Part shown: in pieces, positions 30,932-42,610 of the stretch | How the letters are laid out: each line of letters starts with the position of its first letter | Numbering within the stretch: position 1 is the stretch's first letter | Assembly (NCBI GenBank): GCA_019279435.1 | Contig: JAAALK010000283.1 | Location: 62,726,642-62,790,641 of the forward strand | Source of the DNA: Zizania palustris | Taxonomy: Eukaryota; Streptophyta; Magnoliopsida; Poales; Poaceae | Direction of reading: 5' to 3' | DNA: 64,000 nt | Translations under genes and position numbers: made by a program | Notes under the pieces: model-generated | What the model saw: only the letters and a program-made list of their open reading frames with translations | What the model was told of the DNA's origin: nothing | Databases searched by the model: none

Positions 30932-33900
30932 TGTCAAATCCAAATTTTTGAATCTTAACAAAAACATATTTAAATCAAAAACTTAGTTTTTATGTTTGAA
31001 ATTTTGGATTGAAATAAGTGCCAAAATGAATTTTTCTCATAAAACAAAAATAACAGAAAAACACATACTTGTCCATTATTTATTTTCCCTTCCTTTCTTC
31101 TTTTCCCTGCCCATACAGCAGCTTATAGTACCTAGCTTGTGCAACGGCCGCACGCAATGCAGCACCAAAGTCACGCCGTTGCGCCCCATCGCCGCTGTCG
31201 TGTGCCTCGCATGTCGTGTCCACACGCCGCAGCTAGCTGCGCCTGCACGCCAACACTGCTGCTCCGCCGCATGCCGCTGGCCACGGTCGCCGCTGGCTGC
31301 GTGGCCGTCCACCTCCCGCGCGGCTCGCCACCTGGCCGTGCTGCGTTGGGCGCCCAGCCGCGTCCCCTCGCCTCCTGGCCCGTCGCCTCGACTCCCACTC
31401 CTGGTGCTCAGTCCGCGTGCGCGCCGCTGCCACAGCCAACCGCATCGCAGTGGCGTCGTTTCCTCTCCCTAGTCCCTCTATTTAAGCCCCCACTGAACTC
31501 CCGAATCCATTTTCCCCAAATCTCCCCCACCGAAACCCTAGTCATCGCCAAGCATTGAAGCTCCATTACGCCATCATTGGTGAGTCCCCTGCTCTTGCTC
31601 TTTTCAAAGCATCTCTAGGTCCTGAAAATGGTGTTCTAGGCTTCGTCATGGCTAAATATTGTTGAAATGTATACCTTCACCGTGGGTAGACTTGTTCGGG
31701 CCATTTTAGGTAGATCAGAGACCATGAATAGCTTCCTGCAAGTTCTAGTACCGTGAAAATGTCCGTAGCTGGACTCCGGAGTACCCCCATTGCCCCCAAT
31801 GCCACCCCTCTGCCCTTTTACCCCCTTTTCAATTATGAGTAAACCGTAGCTTTATTTGGAAATCCAACCGTAGATCATGTTCATAATATTATTTAGAACC
31901 TACGGTTAAAATTTGGGGTCAATCGGAGTTGAAACGAAGAAGTTATGCTCCGGAGAAATTTCAGCCGTCCGTAGTCGTCTTCAACCTCCAGCCGCTGCCT
32001 TCTGTTCGGTCCCTGTTCCACTGCCAGCTGGGCCCCACGCGCCAGCCTCTAGCTTACTGCCAGCGGGCCCCGCCAACTTGTCCCGCGCGCTATTTTCCCT
32101 TGGGCCGGTTCGGCCAGCCCACCACAAATAGTAACATTTTCTATTTTCAGGAATTAAAACTAGCACAGCTCATACAGCAAACAGGCCGGCCCAGTTGGTT
32201 TAAACAGTAATTTTTTTATTTTCCGAAATTATTTTTCTGCCAGCCCATTTAGCCCAACAGCACACAGTACCTTTTGTCAATTTCAGAAAATGTTTAAACT
32301 TCAAAATTTCATATAAAACTCGTTATAGCTCCGATTAGCTCCGTTCAAATTTCTATAAATTTATAAAATTATAAACTTTAATTTAGAATAGTATAAAATT
32401 GTTTTCCCAAAACTTTTTGAGTGTTTTTATTTATGTGATGTTATTTGTGCTATAGTTACCATCGCCGAAGACCCGTGAGACTATGACCCGAAGATCCCGA
32501 GTACTATACGGTTCGAGGCAAGTCTTCCTTTGAACATTCTTGATCCTATTGCATTGATTGTTCCACAAAATTTATATATGCATGTTTAGGATTAAACACT
32601 CACGTACACTATTAGTCAATTGCTTGGGCAATTAAGACAAATAAAACCTACGCTTATTAACAAGCCTCCTTGATAATTGAATACCATGTTTACCTTGTCG
32701 CTCTAGGATTTATTTTTACATCTATGATTTAATTTATTCTTTTAATTGCTTTTAGCACATTCCTTGTCAAATGGGTGACTACACATACACTTACACACTT
32801 ATATCAAAACATGACGACTAGATGTAGAATGGGTGATGATGTGATTTTGCAAATGTGTTGTGTGAAATGAAATTGTGTGTGTTACAAAGACTATTAAGGA
32901 CCGATTCCTTGGGAAAGCATGAGCACAACATCGTGCAACCTTGTGGGTATTTATGGGGTGCCCCTAGGCTAGTACTTAGTGGGTTTGGGATAGTCTGATT
33001 GCCGATAGATGTGGAATCACCGGGTGGCTCGTGGTATTACTTGAAAAGTCCCTAACGGGCACGAGATTGTGGTTGTGATTCGAGGAGTTGGAAGTGGAGC
33101 ACCCATGTGATTTCCTGGGGAAAAGAAGGAAGATGTACTTTCCGGATCCTTGACCGTGAATCCATCTAGGTGGCAGTGGGATATCCTAGGTTTGCTTTGG
33201 AAAGTCTTTGTCTCAAACCTCCTATACCGACGGGTAGCGGAGTAGAGTTTGAGTCGCAAGGGTAAAGTGTGCACCTTCAGCTGAAGTATGATCTGTTCGA
33301 ACAGCCGTGCCCACGGATATGGGCAAGTGACTTCTTGTATCTTCCCTAGCGTAGTGTTTACTTGTTTTCAACTAAATGGGAAATGGGTTGGGACGTTACC
33401 AGAGTATACCGGTGGGTATACGGCAAGCCTTTGTGGCTGGATAACGTTCCTGTGTGGAGCGGGAAGTCGAAAGGCTTCATAGGGAGCGATGCGAGATGTG
33501 ATAACTAGTTGAGCGTTAAAATGAATTGGGATGAGATGTTGATAATGGGAACACTTCCCCGATGGATGGGTAAGCTAGTACCGAGATAATGATATAAGAG
33601 TTATGATGATAAGATGATGGTCGTGATATGTGGAATTGATGAAAAGAAATGTGACTTGTGGAATTGATGAAAAATGATGTTGGGATTGTTGCAAAGCAAT
33701 CCCGGCTGGTGAGAATGTGAGAGTTGGTTTAGCTTTTGAACTATTGCTACTTTATGTGGGAACGGTTAGAGGTTGGGACCTCTATCCGTGGGTATTAAGT
33801 AATTAGAATTTATAAACTATAAAAATTCCCTTGAGAACTATAGCCGCTCTTTGTATCCTGCATCTATACTACTTCCAAGACTTGCTGAGTACTCTTGAGT

Positions 33901-34275
33901 ACTCACCCTTGTTGTTTTACACCCCCCACACCAGAGTTGCTAATCTTCGGAGGACGTCAAGAACCTTGAAGGCTACTATGAAGTTGTTGCCGATGAAGAT
34001 ATAGAAGATTAGGGTTTCAGGCCTAGTCTCCAAGTGGTGTTTGGATAGTAGTACATGATTGAGTGATGAAATGCTTCCGCTGTGTTTTTGTAATGATTGT
34101 TGCTGCGAGGTATGCCTCTTTAGCAGCTTTTGTAATATTTAATTATTGTAATTTTTCCTTCTGCAATGTACTACTGTCGAATGGAACAATGTCAACGGTG
34201 ATATTGTTTGTCCTCGATGAAGTATCGGCTCGTCCCGCTCGATGGTATTTCCGAGCCCCAGGACGGGTCGTTACA
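30932..34275 (+). mobile_element. Candidate solo LTR, 3.3 kb
   Basis: Begins TGTCAAATCC and ends GGGTCGTTACA, with the 5-bp repeat CATTA on both sides (30927-30931 and 34276-34280). It contains a TATA-like CTATTTAAGCCC at 31478 with a leader and donor (ATTGGTGAGT at 31575). A GC-rich patch lies at 31140-31460, and GAGTACTCTTGAGTACTCACCC near 33890 is of a type common in long grass gypsy LTRs. There is no gag or pol and no large frame. Removing it restores a GCCATTATAA target matching neighbouring GCCATTACAA repeats, which supports the boundaries. The 5' edge is less certain than the 3' edge. Confidence 0.55.
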
Positions 34276-34580
34276 CATTATAATTTTGCGACTTTAGAGA
34301 AATGCCATTACAATTCACGTATTTAGATTCATACCATTACAAATTCAGAGAACTCCGAACTATACCATTACAAATTTAGAAAATTCCAAAATATGCCATT
34401 ACAATTTAAGAAAAATCTGAAATATGCCATGAGATTTTGTGAGAGCTGCAATTGCAGAATGACATATATCCAAATAGACGAATTGTAGTGGCAAAGTTCC
34501 AAAGCACGGTAATTGTAATGGCATATATCTAAAAAACCCATATTAATTAGGGCTTGGGTACCGGCAGCAAATGCCTGGAA
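34276..34580. repeat. GCCATTACAA-type degenerate repeat array
   Basis: Several diverged direct units of ~35-40 bp, each with (G/A)CCATTACAA followed by an A/T-rich stretch with AGAAAA(C/T)TCC (34310-34450), and inverted versions near 34480-34530. Noncoding. Confidence 0.55.
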
Positions 34581-34584
34581 CTAA

Positions 34585-34827
34585 GGCCATGTACAACTCA
34601 TTTAATAGGTGGTCTTTTGAGAGATCTCTAAGTGTTAAATGAAAAAAATACAAGAGATGGACTCTTAGGGGGTTAACTGAAAAAATACAAGGTCTCTACA
34701 CGATTCTTCATGCGTATTGTCTCTTAGCTGCATTTATGATTCAGAGGCTTAAGGTTGTACCATGCAGTTTCTTTGTTGTCTCTTGTATTTTGAAAATTGT
34801 TCCGCCGTCTTAAAGTTGTACATGCCC
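34585..34827. mobile_element. Tourist/PIF-Harbinger-like MITE
   Basis: 243 bp with inverted ends GGCCATGTACAAC and GTTGTACATGCCC and a TAA target duplication at 34582-34584 and 34828-34830. Trinucleotide TWA duplication and GG-starting ends are typical of PIF/Harbinger MITEs. Confidence 0.85.
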
Positions 34828-34830
34828 TAA

Positions 34831-35029
34831 TGTGGGAGTGGAGATTATTTTGCTTTTTCATGTTCCCAGAAACGATAAGGGAGAAGAGCACTAGATTGAT
34901 CATGCAAGTCGATTCAGAAAGGATGTTGAAACCACAGAAATGCCAAACCTTAAAGGAAAATGGACACCCATGATCAGGCAAACTCCTAAGGGCAACTGTA
35001 TTAGAACAACATACTACTACACATCTCAG
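34831..35029 (+). other. Probable upstream part of the LINE relic
   Basis: Between the MITE and the recognisable zf-RVT. It probably belongs to the same decayed LINE (coding-like but frame-broken), but no motif is clear. Confidence 0.3.
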
Positions 35030-35618
35030 TGTTAAACCTAAACTTTTTGCTTGGTTAGCCATCAGAATAGACTTTGGACTTCTGAAAGGCTCATCTCTCG
35101 TAGAAGGCATCACCAACCGACATGTGTTCTCTGTTGACAAGAGTATGAAACAACCCACCATATCTTTGGCAAGTGCAGATTCTCTAGAAAGATTTGGTCA
35201 TGCATCGCTATTTGGATAGGGCACACCTATTTTTTTCGAGACAACCACCGATCTTTCTAGGGCTTTTCTTCAAATCACGGTGGGAAAAAATCATTTTAAA
35301 GCCAGGTCAACCAAAGAAATTGAGAGTCTCTCTAATAATTCTAGTGACATGAGAACTCTGGAAGAAGCGAAATGCAAGAATTTTTCATCACATTGAGCCG
35401 AGTCCTAATAGGATTCTCCAAAAAATTTAGAAAGTTGCTCGAACTTATGTCAAAGCAGGTGCTTCTTACTTGCTAGCCCCTACCTAACCCATCACTCTCC
35501 TTGTTTCTTTTATTTTCTTTTCCTTCTCTAGTTCTCTTATCCTTTTCTGTGCTATGTACATTCCAACTTTTATTTAATTAGTATCGGCAGTTGTCCTCCC
35601 CCTTCTTCAAAAAAAAGT
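35030..35618 (+). pseudogene. LINE retrotransposon 3' end (zf-RVT relic)
   Basis: A frame-broken plus-strand translation matches the zinc-binding domain found after reverse transcriptase in plant LINEs: KLFAWLAI, then after a one-base shift NRLWTSERLISRRRH, then CVLC, an in-frame stop, ETTHHIFGKCRFSRKIWSC and WIG. The region ends in CTTCTTCAAAAAAAA, a likely poly-A remnant near 35618. Frameshift and stops make it dead. Confidence 0.75.
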
Positions 35619-36069
35619 GTTAAACCTACTAGCTTGATTCTGGTCTTACTGAGTGTGGAGGCATACAAACAAAATCAAAAATAACTGGTAAGAAGCACAT
35701 ACAACTCGGTTTTTGGGGGAGAATGGGAACATATTTTTGTGGTGACAAACTACTTGTAAGTTGTAGTATGTATCTTACCTCAAAGGTACCATAGTGTACC
35801 TCCATAATACCTTCAAGGTATCATACATGTTTTTCCGAGGTATAGTTCCTCTCTTGAGAAAAGTAGGATTTGAGATTCTTGGTGCCCTCGTGGAGATCTC
35901 CCTTCACCTTCCATTTCAATTATAATTGGAATCTATACATCATCAAATTGACCCTTTTCTGTTTTCCATGGCTTTATCTATACAAGAAAGCTGATAGCCT
36001 GGTACAATGCGACCGGCGTGGCGTGCAAATGCGGTGAAAAACATGCGTTTGCCAGGTCTTCGGTCTCTT
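35619..36069. other. Downstream flank of the K+ channel gene
   Basis: No gene seen. Likely includes the 3' UTR of the minus-strand channel gene adjoining 36070. A small set of GGTAC / GTACC inverted motifs lies at 35785-35850. Confidence 0.4.
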
Positions 36070-37341
36070 CTACTCGCTTGGTTCCGCACCATCGCCGCCG
36101 ACGAGGTAAAGCTTCTGTCCATCGTTGACCATGTCGACGTCCTGCACCTTGGCCCCGTCCTCGCCGAGCAGCCGCAGCCGCGCGCCGGAGTCGGAGTCGG
36201 AGACGGACAGGCCGAGCTTCTCCTGCGCCGACCTGATGAGCCCCTCGATGGTGTGAGGGATCCACACCACCACCCCCTCCCGACGCTTGTCGCCGCCGTC
36301 CCACGGGTGGTAGGGGAAAACCGAGCACCGCCGCGGGTGCATCTTATCTGCGTCGGTGATCAAAGTTGGATTTTTTTTTCTCGTCAGAAAACGCGAGAGA
36401 TTTGCATGGATTTACGGGGGATTTTCTCGTGAGGTTACCTCTCACTTCGTCGCCGCGCGCCGGGAACTTGGAGAGCTCGTCGGCCTTGCCCTGCCCGAGC
36501 ATCTGCATCAGCGTCTTGCTCCCGCTCTTGCGCCCTTCGTCAAGCGGCGTGGTGCCCCACCTGTCGGTGGCGAAGACGCTGGCTCCGGCGTCGACGAGCA
36601 GCTTCGCCATGAGGTAGAGGCCCTCGGCGGCAGCGATGTGGAGCGGCGTGCGGTGGTCGTAGTCCCTCGAGTTTGGGTCGGCGCCGTAGGCGAGGGCTCG
36701 CCGGACAAAATCTGAGTCGCCCCTGGCAACTGCCGTGCACAGGTGGGTGCCGGCGTTCATGAGACTTAGCTTGGCTCCCTTGCTGAAGAGCAGCGTCGCC
36801 ACCCGGTCGTGCCCCTGCTTCACCGCCTCCAGCAATGGTGTGTTGCCAAATTTGTCTGCTCGCAAATTGCAGAAAGTGTGTGTTCACAAAACTGATTTTG
36901 TTTTTGCTGCTTCCAAAGAAAAATCGAATAGGTTGCAGAGATGGCATTGAAGATTGAGCTGAGTGATCATACCGGCAAGATCAATGTCAGCGCCTTCGTG
37001 GAGAAGAAACTGGACAACATCTTCAAACCCTTTGCAAGCTGCAAGATGCTGCGGAAAGAAGATGCAAAATCCAAATCAGGTCGGGTATGAGCAAACGAAC
37101 GCATCGACAAGAGCGAGCTACCATGCCCTGAATCACGTTACAGATTTCGTACCAGAGGAGATCGCCCGTCGTAATCGGTGTTCTTCGGGTCGGCTCCTGC
37201 ACGGATCAAACTCTTCAGCTGATTCAGATCACCGTAGAACGCAGCATTGTTCACTCTCAAGGTCAGCTCTGCCTCTTGCTTCCCAATGTGGAATGTGATA
37301 TCAGATTCTAGCTGCTTGATCCGCCCGCCGTATTCGCTGCT
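36070..37341 (-). CDS. SKOR: SKOR/KOR-type outward K+ channel, 3' exons only
   Basis: Four exons on the minus strand: 37153-37341, 36973-37048, 36439-36855 and 36070-36347, joined by GT-AG introns into 319 aa plus stop. The first exon begins with a linker (RIKQLESDITFHIGKQEAEL) and the first ankyrin repeat (AAFYGDLNQLKSLIRAGADP). More ankyrin repeats follow (GNTPLLEAVKQGHDRVATLL, RTPLHIAAAEGLYLMAKLL). The last exon is a KHA domain (RRCSVFPYHPWDG ... KVQDVDMVNDGQKLYLV). This order is that of plant Shaker outward rectifiers (SKOR/GORK), plasma-membrane channels releasing K+, for example into xylem. The voltage sensor, pore and cyclic-nucleotide domain should lie upstream (higher coordinates) but are absent: a 100-N gap follows and no further exon appears to its right. 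Confidence 0.88.
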
Positions 37342-37430
37342 CTGCAATCACAAATGCAGAAAAAGAATGTCCGTTATCCATGAATTTTAGACATTTTTAG
37401 GATGAACGGCAGAATTTGAAAACATAAGAA

Positions 37431-37530
37431 NNNNNNNNNNNNNNNNNNNNNNNNNNNNNNNNNNNNNNNNNNNNNNNNNNNNNNNNNNNNNNNNNNNNNN
37501 NNNNNNNNNNNNNNNNNNNNNNNNNNNNNN
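37431..37530. other. Assembly gap (100 N)
   Basis: Exactly 100 N, the usual placeholder for a gap of unknown size. It falls inside the channel gene. Confidence 0.98.
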
Positions 37531-38140
37531 AAATCACCAATAAATTAAGATAAATAGTGTAATACGTAAGAGGTTTTTTATGGCAAAACTAATTTATTAA
37601 TTTGGACGTACAATTTCTTTTGCTTTGGTTGACAATCTGACGGAATAATGAACACAACTTGGCTGGATCCCGTCATTAAATCCGAGTGCTTTGTACTCCT
37701 ACTAATATACATGAGCTACCTCACGTCCAATATTTATATATTATTTTGAAATATTATACGTAGACTATTTATAAAATCTATTCATAATCGGTGAATTATT
37801 CATGAGACGAATCTAATAAACGTAATTACGCAATGATTTAACGATGTGGTGCTACGGTAAACATTTCTAATCATGAATTAATTAGTCTAATAATTTCATC
37901 TCACGAATTATTCTCCGATTTTACAATCATTTTATAATTAGTTCATGTTTAATCTTTTAAATTAATGCAATCAAAACAACCCTTAGAAATCACGCCCACG
38001 CCTGGCCCTGCATCAATCAAATCTATCAAATTCAAGTACGAGATCATCGGAGCAGAGCTACACCGACGAGATTCCCGGACCAATCTCGGAAGGAGCAGCT
38101 ATCTTGCTTATCACTAACCCCTACCCTAGGAAGGAAGGGC
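37531..38140. mobile_element. AT-rich spacer with Tourist-like MITE relic
   Basis: About 37720-37985 is similar in order to the MITE at 42271-42610 (ATTCATAATCGGTGAATTAT, GAGACGAATCTAAT, GAATTATTCTCCGATTTT). It is more diverged and lacks clear ends. No channel exon is present. Confidence 0.6.
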
Positions 38141-38540
38141 ATCTCTACTCCGCATCTCCACAGTAAAATTGTTATTTTTTATTTGTTATTTAAGGTAACA
38201 TCAAGTATTTATATTTGAGTTAGATTTCTATTTTAATATCCGCTCTAATATATTTCTTAAATATGATTTGCTATCTATTTTTATTTAAATTTATCTATAT
38301 TTTATTAATATATTTTAAGACCGTATTTTTAAACTATACTTGCTAAACAATATAGTAGCAAGAGAGGCAAAAGTCTTATAGCTTGCTAGAGGAAAGAAGT
38401 CTAGAGAGAATAATAAGAGCATCTTCACTAACATGACTACCCCATTCTTCCTGTTAAAATTTGGTCACTCAATAAGAGCATCTTCACTAACATGACTACC
38501 CATTCTCCAAAATATAGCCATTTTTTTGGAGATGCTCTAA
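38141..38540 (-). mobile_element. MITE relics (AT-rich family and GAGCATCT pair)
   Basis: About 38150-38410 resembles the reverse complement of 18650-18800 (same AT-rich family). Directly after, GAGCATCTTCACTAACATGA occurs twice (38418 and 38468), and the second copy ends at an inverted GGAGATGCTCT near 38538, suggesting a ~70-bp inverted-repeat element. Confidence 0.45.
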
Positions 38541-39395
38541 CCAAACCATTCGGCTGGCCAAATCATGTCTCTATACTTAGAGGCGGGTGTCGGCGGACAA
38601 GCATGCACGTCCTAGTGGGTTGTCATTATATTTGAAAGAACAGAGACTTTTTTTGCACGTGGAAAAAGAGATTTTTATATAAAATTTATAAATTTTGGAA
38701 ATTTAAAATTTTTATAACTTGAGATTTATAATGTTAGAAATTGAGATCTCAAAAAGAAATTAAATCTTTCAAAAAGAAGTGAAAATTTATTTTTTAAAAA
38801 AATTCTAAAATTCTATGAGATTAGTGACAACAATAATTGATGGAGACAACAATAAAAATGCTCTTAGAGTAAGTATAATAAATTGATATAAGCAAGTTTA
38901 TCACATTAGATTAGTGCTGACTAGATACCAAGAAAAAGGACAACAGCTTACAACCCACTAGTACACATGTTTTGGTAAACTTTACAAGATATATGATATA
39001 TTACATATTAAATATATATAGTGTATATATATAACTATTATATAAATGAACTATCAAATAAGCTATATATAAAACACAAATAAAAACCAATCAATAACTA
39101 CATAATTTGTGTCGCTCTTAGACTGTCTCCAACAACATACCCATTACGATATCTAAACTTAAAATGGGTGTTTCATATAGCGTTTGCATACAAAATGAGT
39201 AAACAAACACAATACTCATTTTGGGTGAGAGGCTAGGCACAACCTAAAATAGTGTCTCCTTCCTTCTCTTCACACGCAACGAATCTCGCCATGCATTCAC
39301 GTTTTGTCTTCTGTGTTTTGGATCTATTGTTGGAAATAGTCTTACACACTCCTCCGCATCCAACTGCTCGGGCCACCTCTTCGCCCCCGCGGTAC
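38541..39395. other. AT-rich spacer
   Basis: No gene or defined element recognised. Confidence 0.5.
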
Positions 39396-39402
39396 GTGCA
39401 GC

Positions 39403-40053
39403 TAGGGATGAAAACGGAGCGGAAACGGACGGAAATGAGTGCTATCATATCCGTTTCCGTATTTTTTACGGAAACAAAAACGAATACGGTTATACCGGAA
39501 ACGGATACGAAAACGAATATCATCGGAAACGAATACGGACCAAATAAGGAGCAGATACGAATACGGAACAGAATATCTATCGGAATTATAAAAAACCCTT
39601 AATATATGAAAAAAGTACGATAAACAAATAAATATGTTCAATTTACACACATATTAATAAATGATAAATACATATAATAAAGTAAAAACAAGTTTTATTT
39701 TATTTATAATGAATATATATTTTTTATTTTTAGAAAATAATTATATATTAATTTAAATTAAACTGTTTAATATTTTATGAATAGAATATAGTTTAAATTT
39801 TATATAATGTAAAAATGTAAAAGCTAATATTCTATATAATGCAGTAAAAACTGTGAAAACGGAAACTTTCCGTTTTTGTTATGCGGAATAACCGTTTCCG
39901 TATCCGTTTCTGTCGGAAACCACTGTTCCGTTTCCGCTTAAAAAATCCGTTTCCGTTTCCGCTCCGCAATTTTCCGTATCCGTTTCCGCATAACCCTCTC
40001 CGTTTCCGTTTTTTCCCAGAACAGACGGAAACTTTCCGCTTCGTTTTCATCCA
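39403..40053. mobile_element. Non-autonomous hAT-like element (CGGAAACGGA repeats)
   Basis: 651 bp, beginning TAGGGATGAAAACGGA and ending with the imperfect inverse CGTTTTCATCCA. The repeat GTGCAGC flanks it (39396-39402 and 40054-40060). Both ends carry many CGGAAACGGATA / TCCGTTTCCG subterminal motifs around an AT-rich core. The ~7-8 bp duplication and TAGGG-type end fit hAT. The frames over the CGGAAACG repeats on both strands are artefacts. Confidence 0.8.
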
Positions 40054-40833
40054 GTGCAGCGACCGGTCGCGGTGAGTACTCAGTAGGAGTAAATGTGAAT
40101 GTTCGATCGAGATCGAGATCGGCCCGGCCAAATTTGGCCAATCTGAATTTCCGACGTCTATCAATCTTTAGGCACACTTTCCAAGCAACTCCAATTTATT
40201 CCTCTGTTTGTTACATCGATTTAGCTGAAGTAGGATACCACTGCCTCTCCGTTACAAGTAGCCAAGTGGGAGCCACTTTTTGCAAGTTCTTAAACGGTTT
40301 GTTTTTTAAAAAAACAATGTAAAAGATATAAAAATCGTTTATCATAATTTTAGCATCGATGAATTTACTATGTTAGTGCAGTCAAGACGTTACTAGCAAC
40401 CTTTAGTCTATCTTGTCCACGAAAAAGGGCTACAAGTATTTTATAAAGAGTAGTAATCATTTTTACATTGAATCGTTTTTTTGGATAGAGAGAACTCTCC
40501 GTTTGTAAAAGTGCATCCGATGCATCACCTGAGGTGAGGATGGTAAATTGAAAGGTGTGAGAAGCTAGCAAGCTAGTAGTCAGAGGCTGAGTAGATCTGA
40601 TATGCAATGCAAACCAGGACGATCCAAACATATAGCTTCCACTAGAGCAAAGCGAAACTTTGTTCATCATCCCACTTGGCTTGGCCTCAAATTGGGAGTA
40701 ATTGTCAACCCTTGCAAACCAAAATTACCAACAAGATTTCACGTTGCCTATAGTACGATTTACTTTTACATAAACAAGTGCGGCCTGAAACTTATCAGAA
40801 AAAATATTGCGTGATATACAGTTCGCATATATC
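40054..40833. other. Spacer
   Basis: No gene recognised. Open frames of 60-100 codons on both strands match no family I know. Confidence 0.4.
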
Positions 40834-41476
40834 TAGGGCCGGATAACGAGCCAGCTCGGCTCGTTATAGCTCGTTATGTTAACGAGCTAGCTCGGCTCGG
40901 CTCGTTAACATAACGAGCAGAAAACCCAGCTCGGCTCGCGAGCTAGCTCGTTTAGCTCGCGAGCCAACTATTTAAAAAATGATTAAATAATAAATATTTA
41001 AATAATCACATATCAAACATCAAAATATGAAATAAATAGAATATATAATGTTTCAAAAAATAATCATCCATAGTTCCATCATTATTTCTATGATTTCATC
41101 AAATTAATCACACATGTTATTTGTTTCGTACTTTTATATGATAAATTCTATATACTTTTATATGATAAATTCTATAAACCATAATAATAAATTTATAATA
41201 ACAAGTTAGCAAGTAATAACTTGATATTAACAAATAAATTATAAAACAATGAGTCTCATATTGTAAGATAGTGTTTTATTATTGCTTTAATGGGTTGACT
41301 TGACTACTTGTGCTGAGCTCGTTAAGCTCGCGAGCCAGGTCGAACTCGCTCGTTATACTAACGAGCTAAAACACCAGCTCAGCTCGTTAGGAAAATAGAA
41401 CGAGCCGAGCCTAGTCGAGCCGAGCTAGTCACGAGCCGAGCGAGTTAACGAGCTACGAGTTTTTTGTCCAGCCCTA
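40834..41476. mobile_element. Non-autonomous hAT-like element (AGCTCGTTA repeats)
   Basis: 643 bp, ends TAGGGCCGGATAACGAGCC and, inverted, TAGGGCTGGACAAAAAACTC. The flanking 8-mers CATATATC and CGTATATC match at 7 of 8. Dense GCTCGGCTCGTTA motifs lie in both subterminal zones, with an AT-rich core. Noncoding. Confidence 0.85.
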
Positions 41477-42270
41477 CGTATATCCGATCGCAGATTCATC
41501 GTGTGGAAATCAGCGAAACTTCTCGGGCTTTTGAAAACCTCAAAAACCCTCACATCTTAGGTGTAAATTAGTAAACACAGTACAAAATGATTTCTACTAG
41601 TAATAGTTAATCCAACAAGGTGAAATTCCCATCTACGTACAAATACTACGAACGTTAAGTTGGTCACCGCCTAATAACCTATTTAGAAAGATTTAGATTC
41701 TAGTAATAAATAATTAGTGAATATCTAACTAGTAAAGAATTAAATAAACTAGTATGAATACTACATTCTTTGTCCTAATAAAATATAAATTTTTTAGGTT
41801 TGAACATATGTATTACGGCGGTATGCAAAATTAAATAAACTAGTATGAATACTACTTTCTTTGTCCTAAAATATAATTTTTTTAGGTTTGAAACATATGT
41901 ATTACGGAGGTAAGCAAAAGACTAAATATCTTTATTTGTCCTAAAATAATTTGTTTCTAAATTTTATAGCTACCAATGGAGTTTTAAAATCTATAAAAAA
42001 AAATCTAGACTGTTTGTGGAAACTTATATATTCGAGCCGCTTATCCGATCGATCGAGTAGCTCGCGCGGCGGCGGCGGCGGCGGCGGCGAGTTGATGCGC
42101 AAGCAAGCTGCAGGTGGCGACAACGCACGCCGTTGGTATCTCGATCAAGTGGAGAATTGATAAGTGATAAGTCCCCGATCGATCTAACCCGACGGATGCT
42201 GACCGTACAGCTTGGGTGGACTCGCATCATCACATCTCTCATCTCTCTTGCATTACGATTGCAGATTTAC
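41477..42270. other. AT-rich spacer with internal duplication
   Basis: About 41745-41830 and 41830-41910 are direct repeats (AAATAAACTAGTATGAATAC followed by TTTTTTAGGTTTG and ATGTATTACGG). A (CGG)n run lies at 42067-42090. No gene accepted. Confidence 0.5.
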
Positions 42271-42610
42271 GTGTGTTTGGATACGAGACTAAATTTTAGA
42301 CCCATTACATCTAATGTTTATATATTATTTGAGTATTAAATATAGGTTATTTACAAAACTCATTCATAATCGGTGAATTATTCGCGAGACGAATCTAATT
42401 AGCCTAATTACGTCATGATTTGGCAACGTGATACTACAGTAGACATTTCCTAATCATGGATTAATTAGGCTTAATAAATTCGTCTCGCGAATTATTCTCC
42501 AATTCTGCAATAATTATTTTTATAATTAGTTTACATTTAGTCATTTAAATCGATATATAAACATCCGATATGACACGGCCTAAAATTTAGCTCTTTGATC
42601 TAAACACCCC
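42271..42610. mobile_element. Tourist-like MITE (GTTTGGA / TCTAAACACC)
   Basis: About 340 bp with ends GTGTTTGGATAC..CTAAATTTTAG and CTAAAATTTAG..TCTAAACACC. The interior has the inverted pair GCGAGACGAATCTAAT and CGTCTCGCGAATTATTC. The same family occurs at 37720-37985. The target duplication is not clear. Confidence 0.7.

Noticed and set aside
31139..31558. 139-codon frame with TATA-like sequence downstream
   Set aside because: GC-rich patch inside the candidate solo LTR with frames on both strands. The TATA lies at the 3' end of the frame, so the frame is not its product.
34724..35161. 145-codon minus-strand frame
   Set aside because: Opposite strand of the LINE zf-RVT relic, which has clear motifs on the plus strand.
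35978..36947. Other-frame ORFs over the channel exons
   Set aside because: Shadows of the ankyrin/KHA coding exons, whose spliced frame is continuous.
39233..40177. Arg/Lys- and Phe-rich frames on both strands
   Set aside because: Products of CGGAAACGGA repeats in the hAT-like element.
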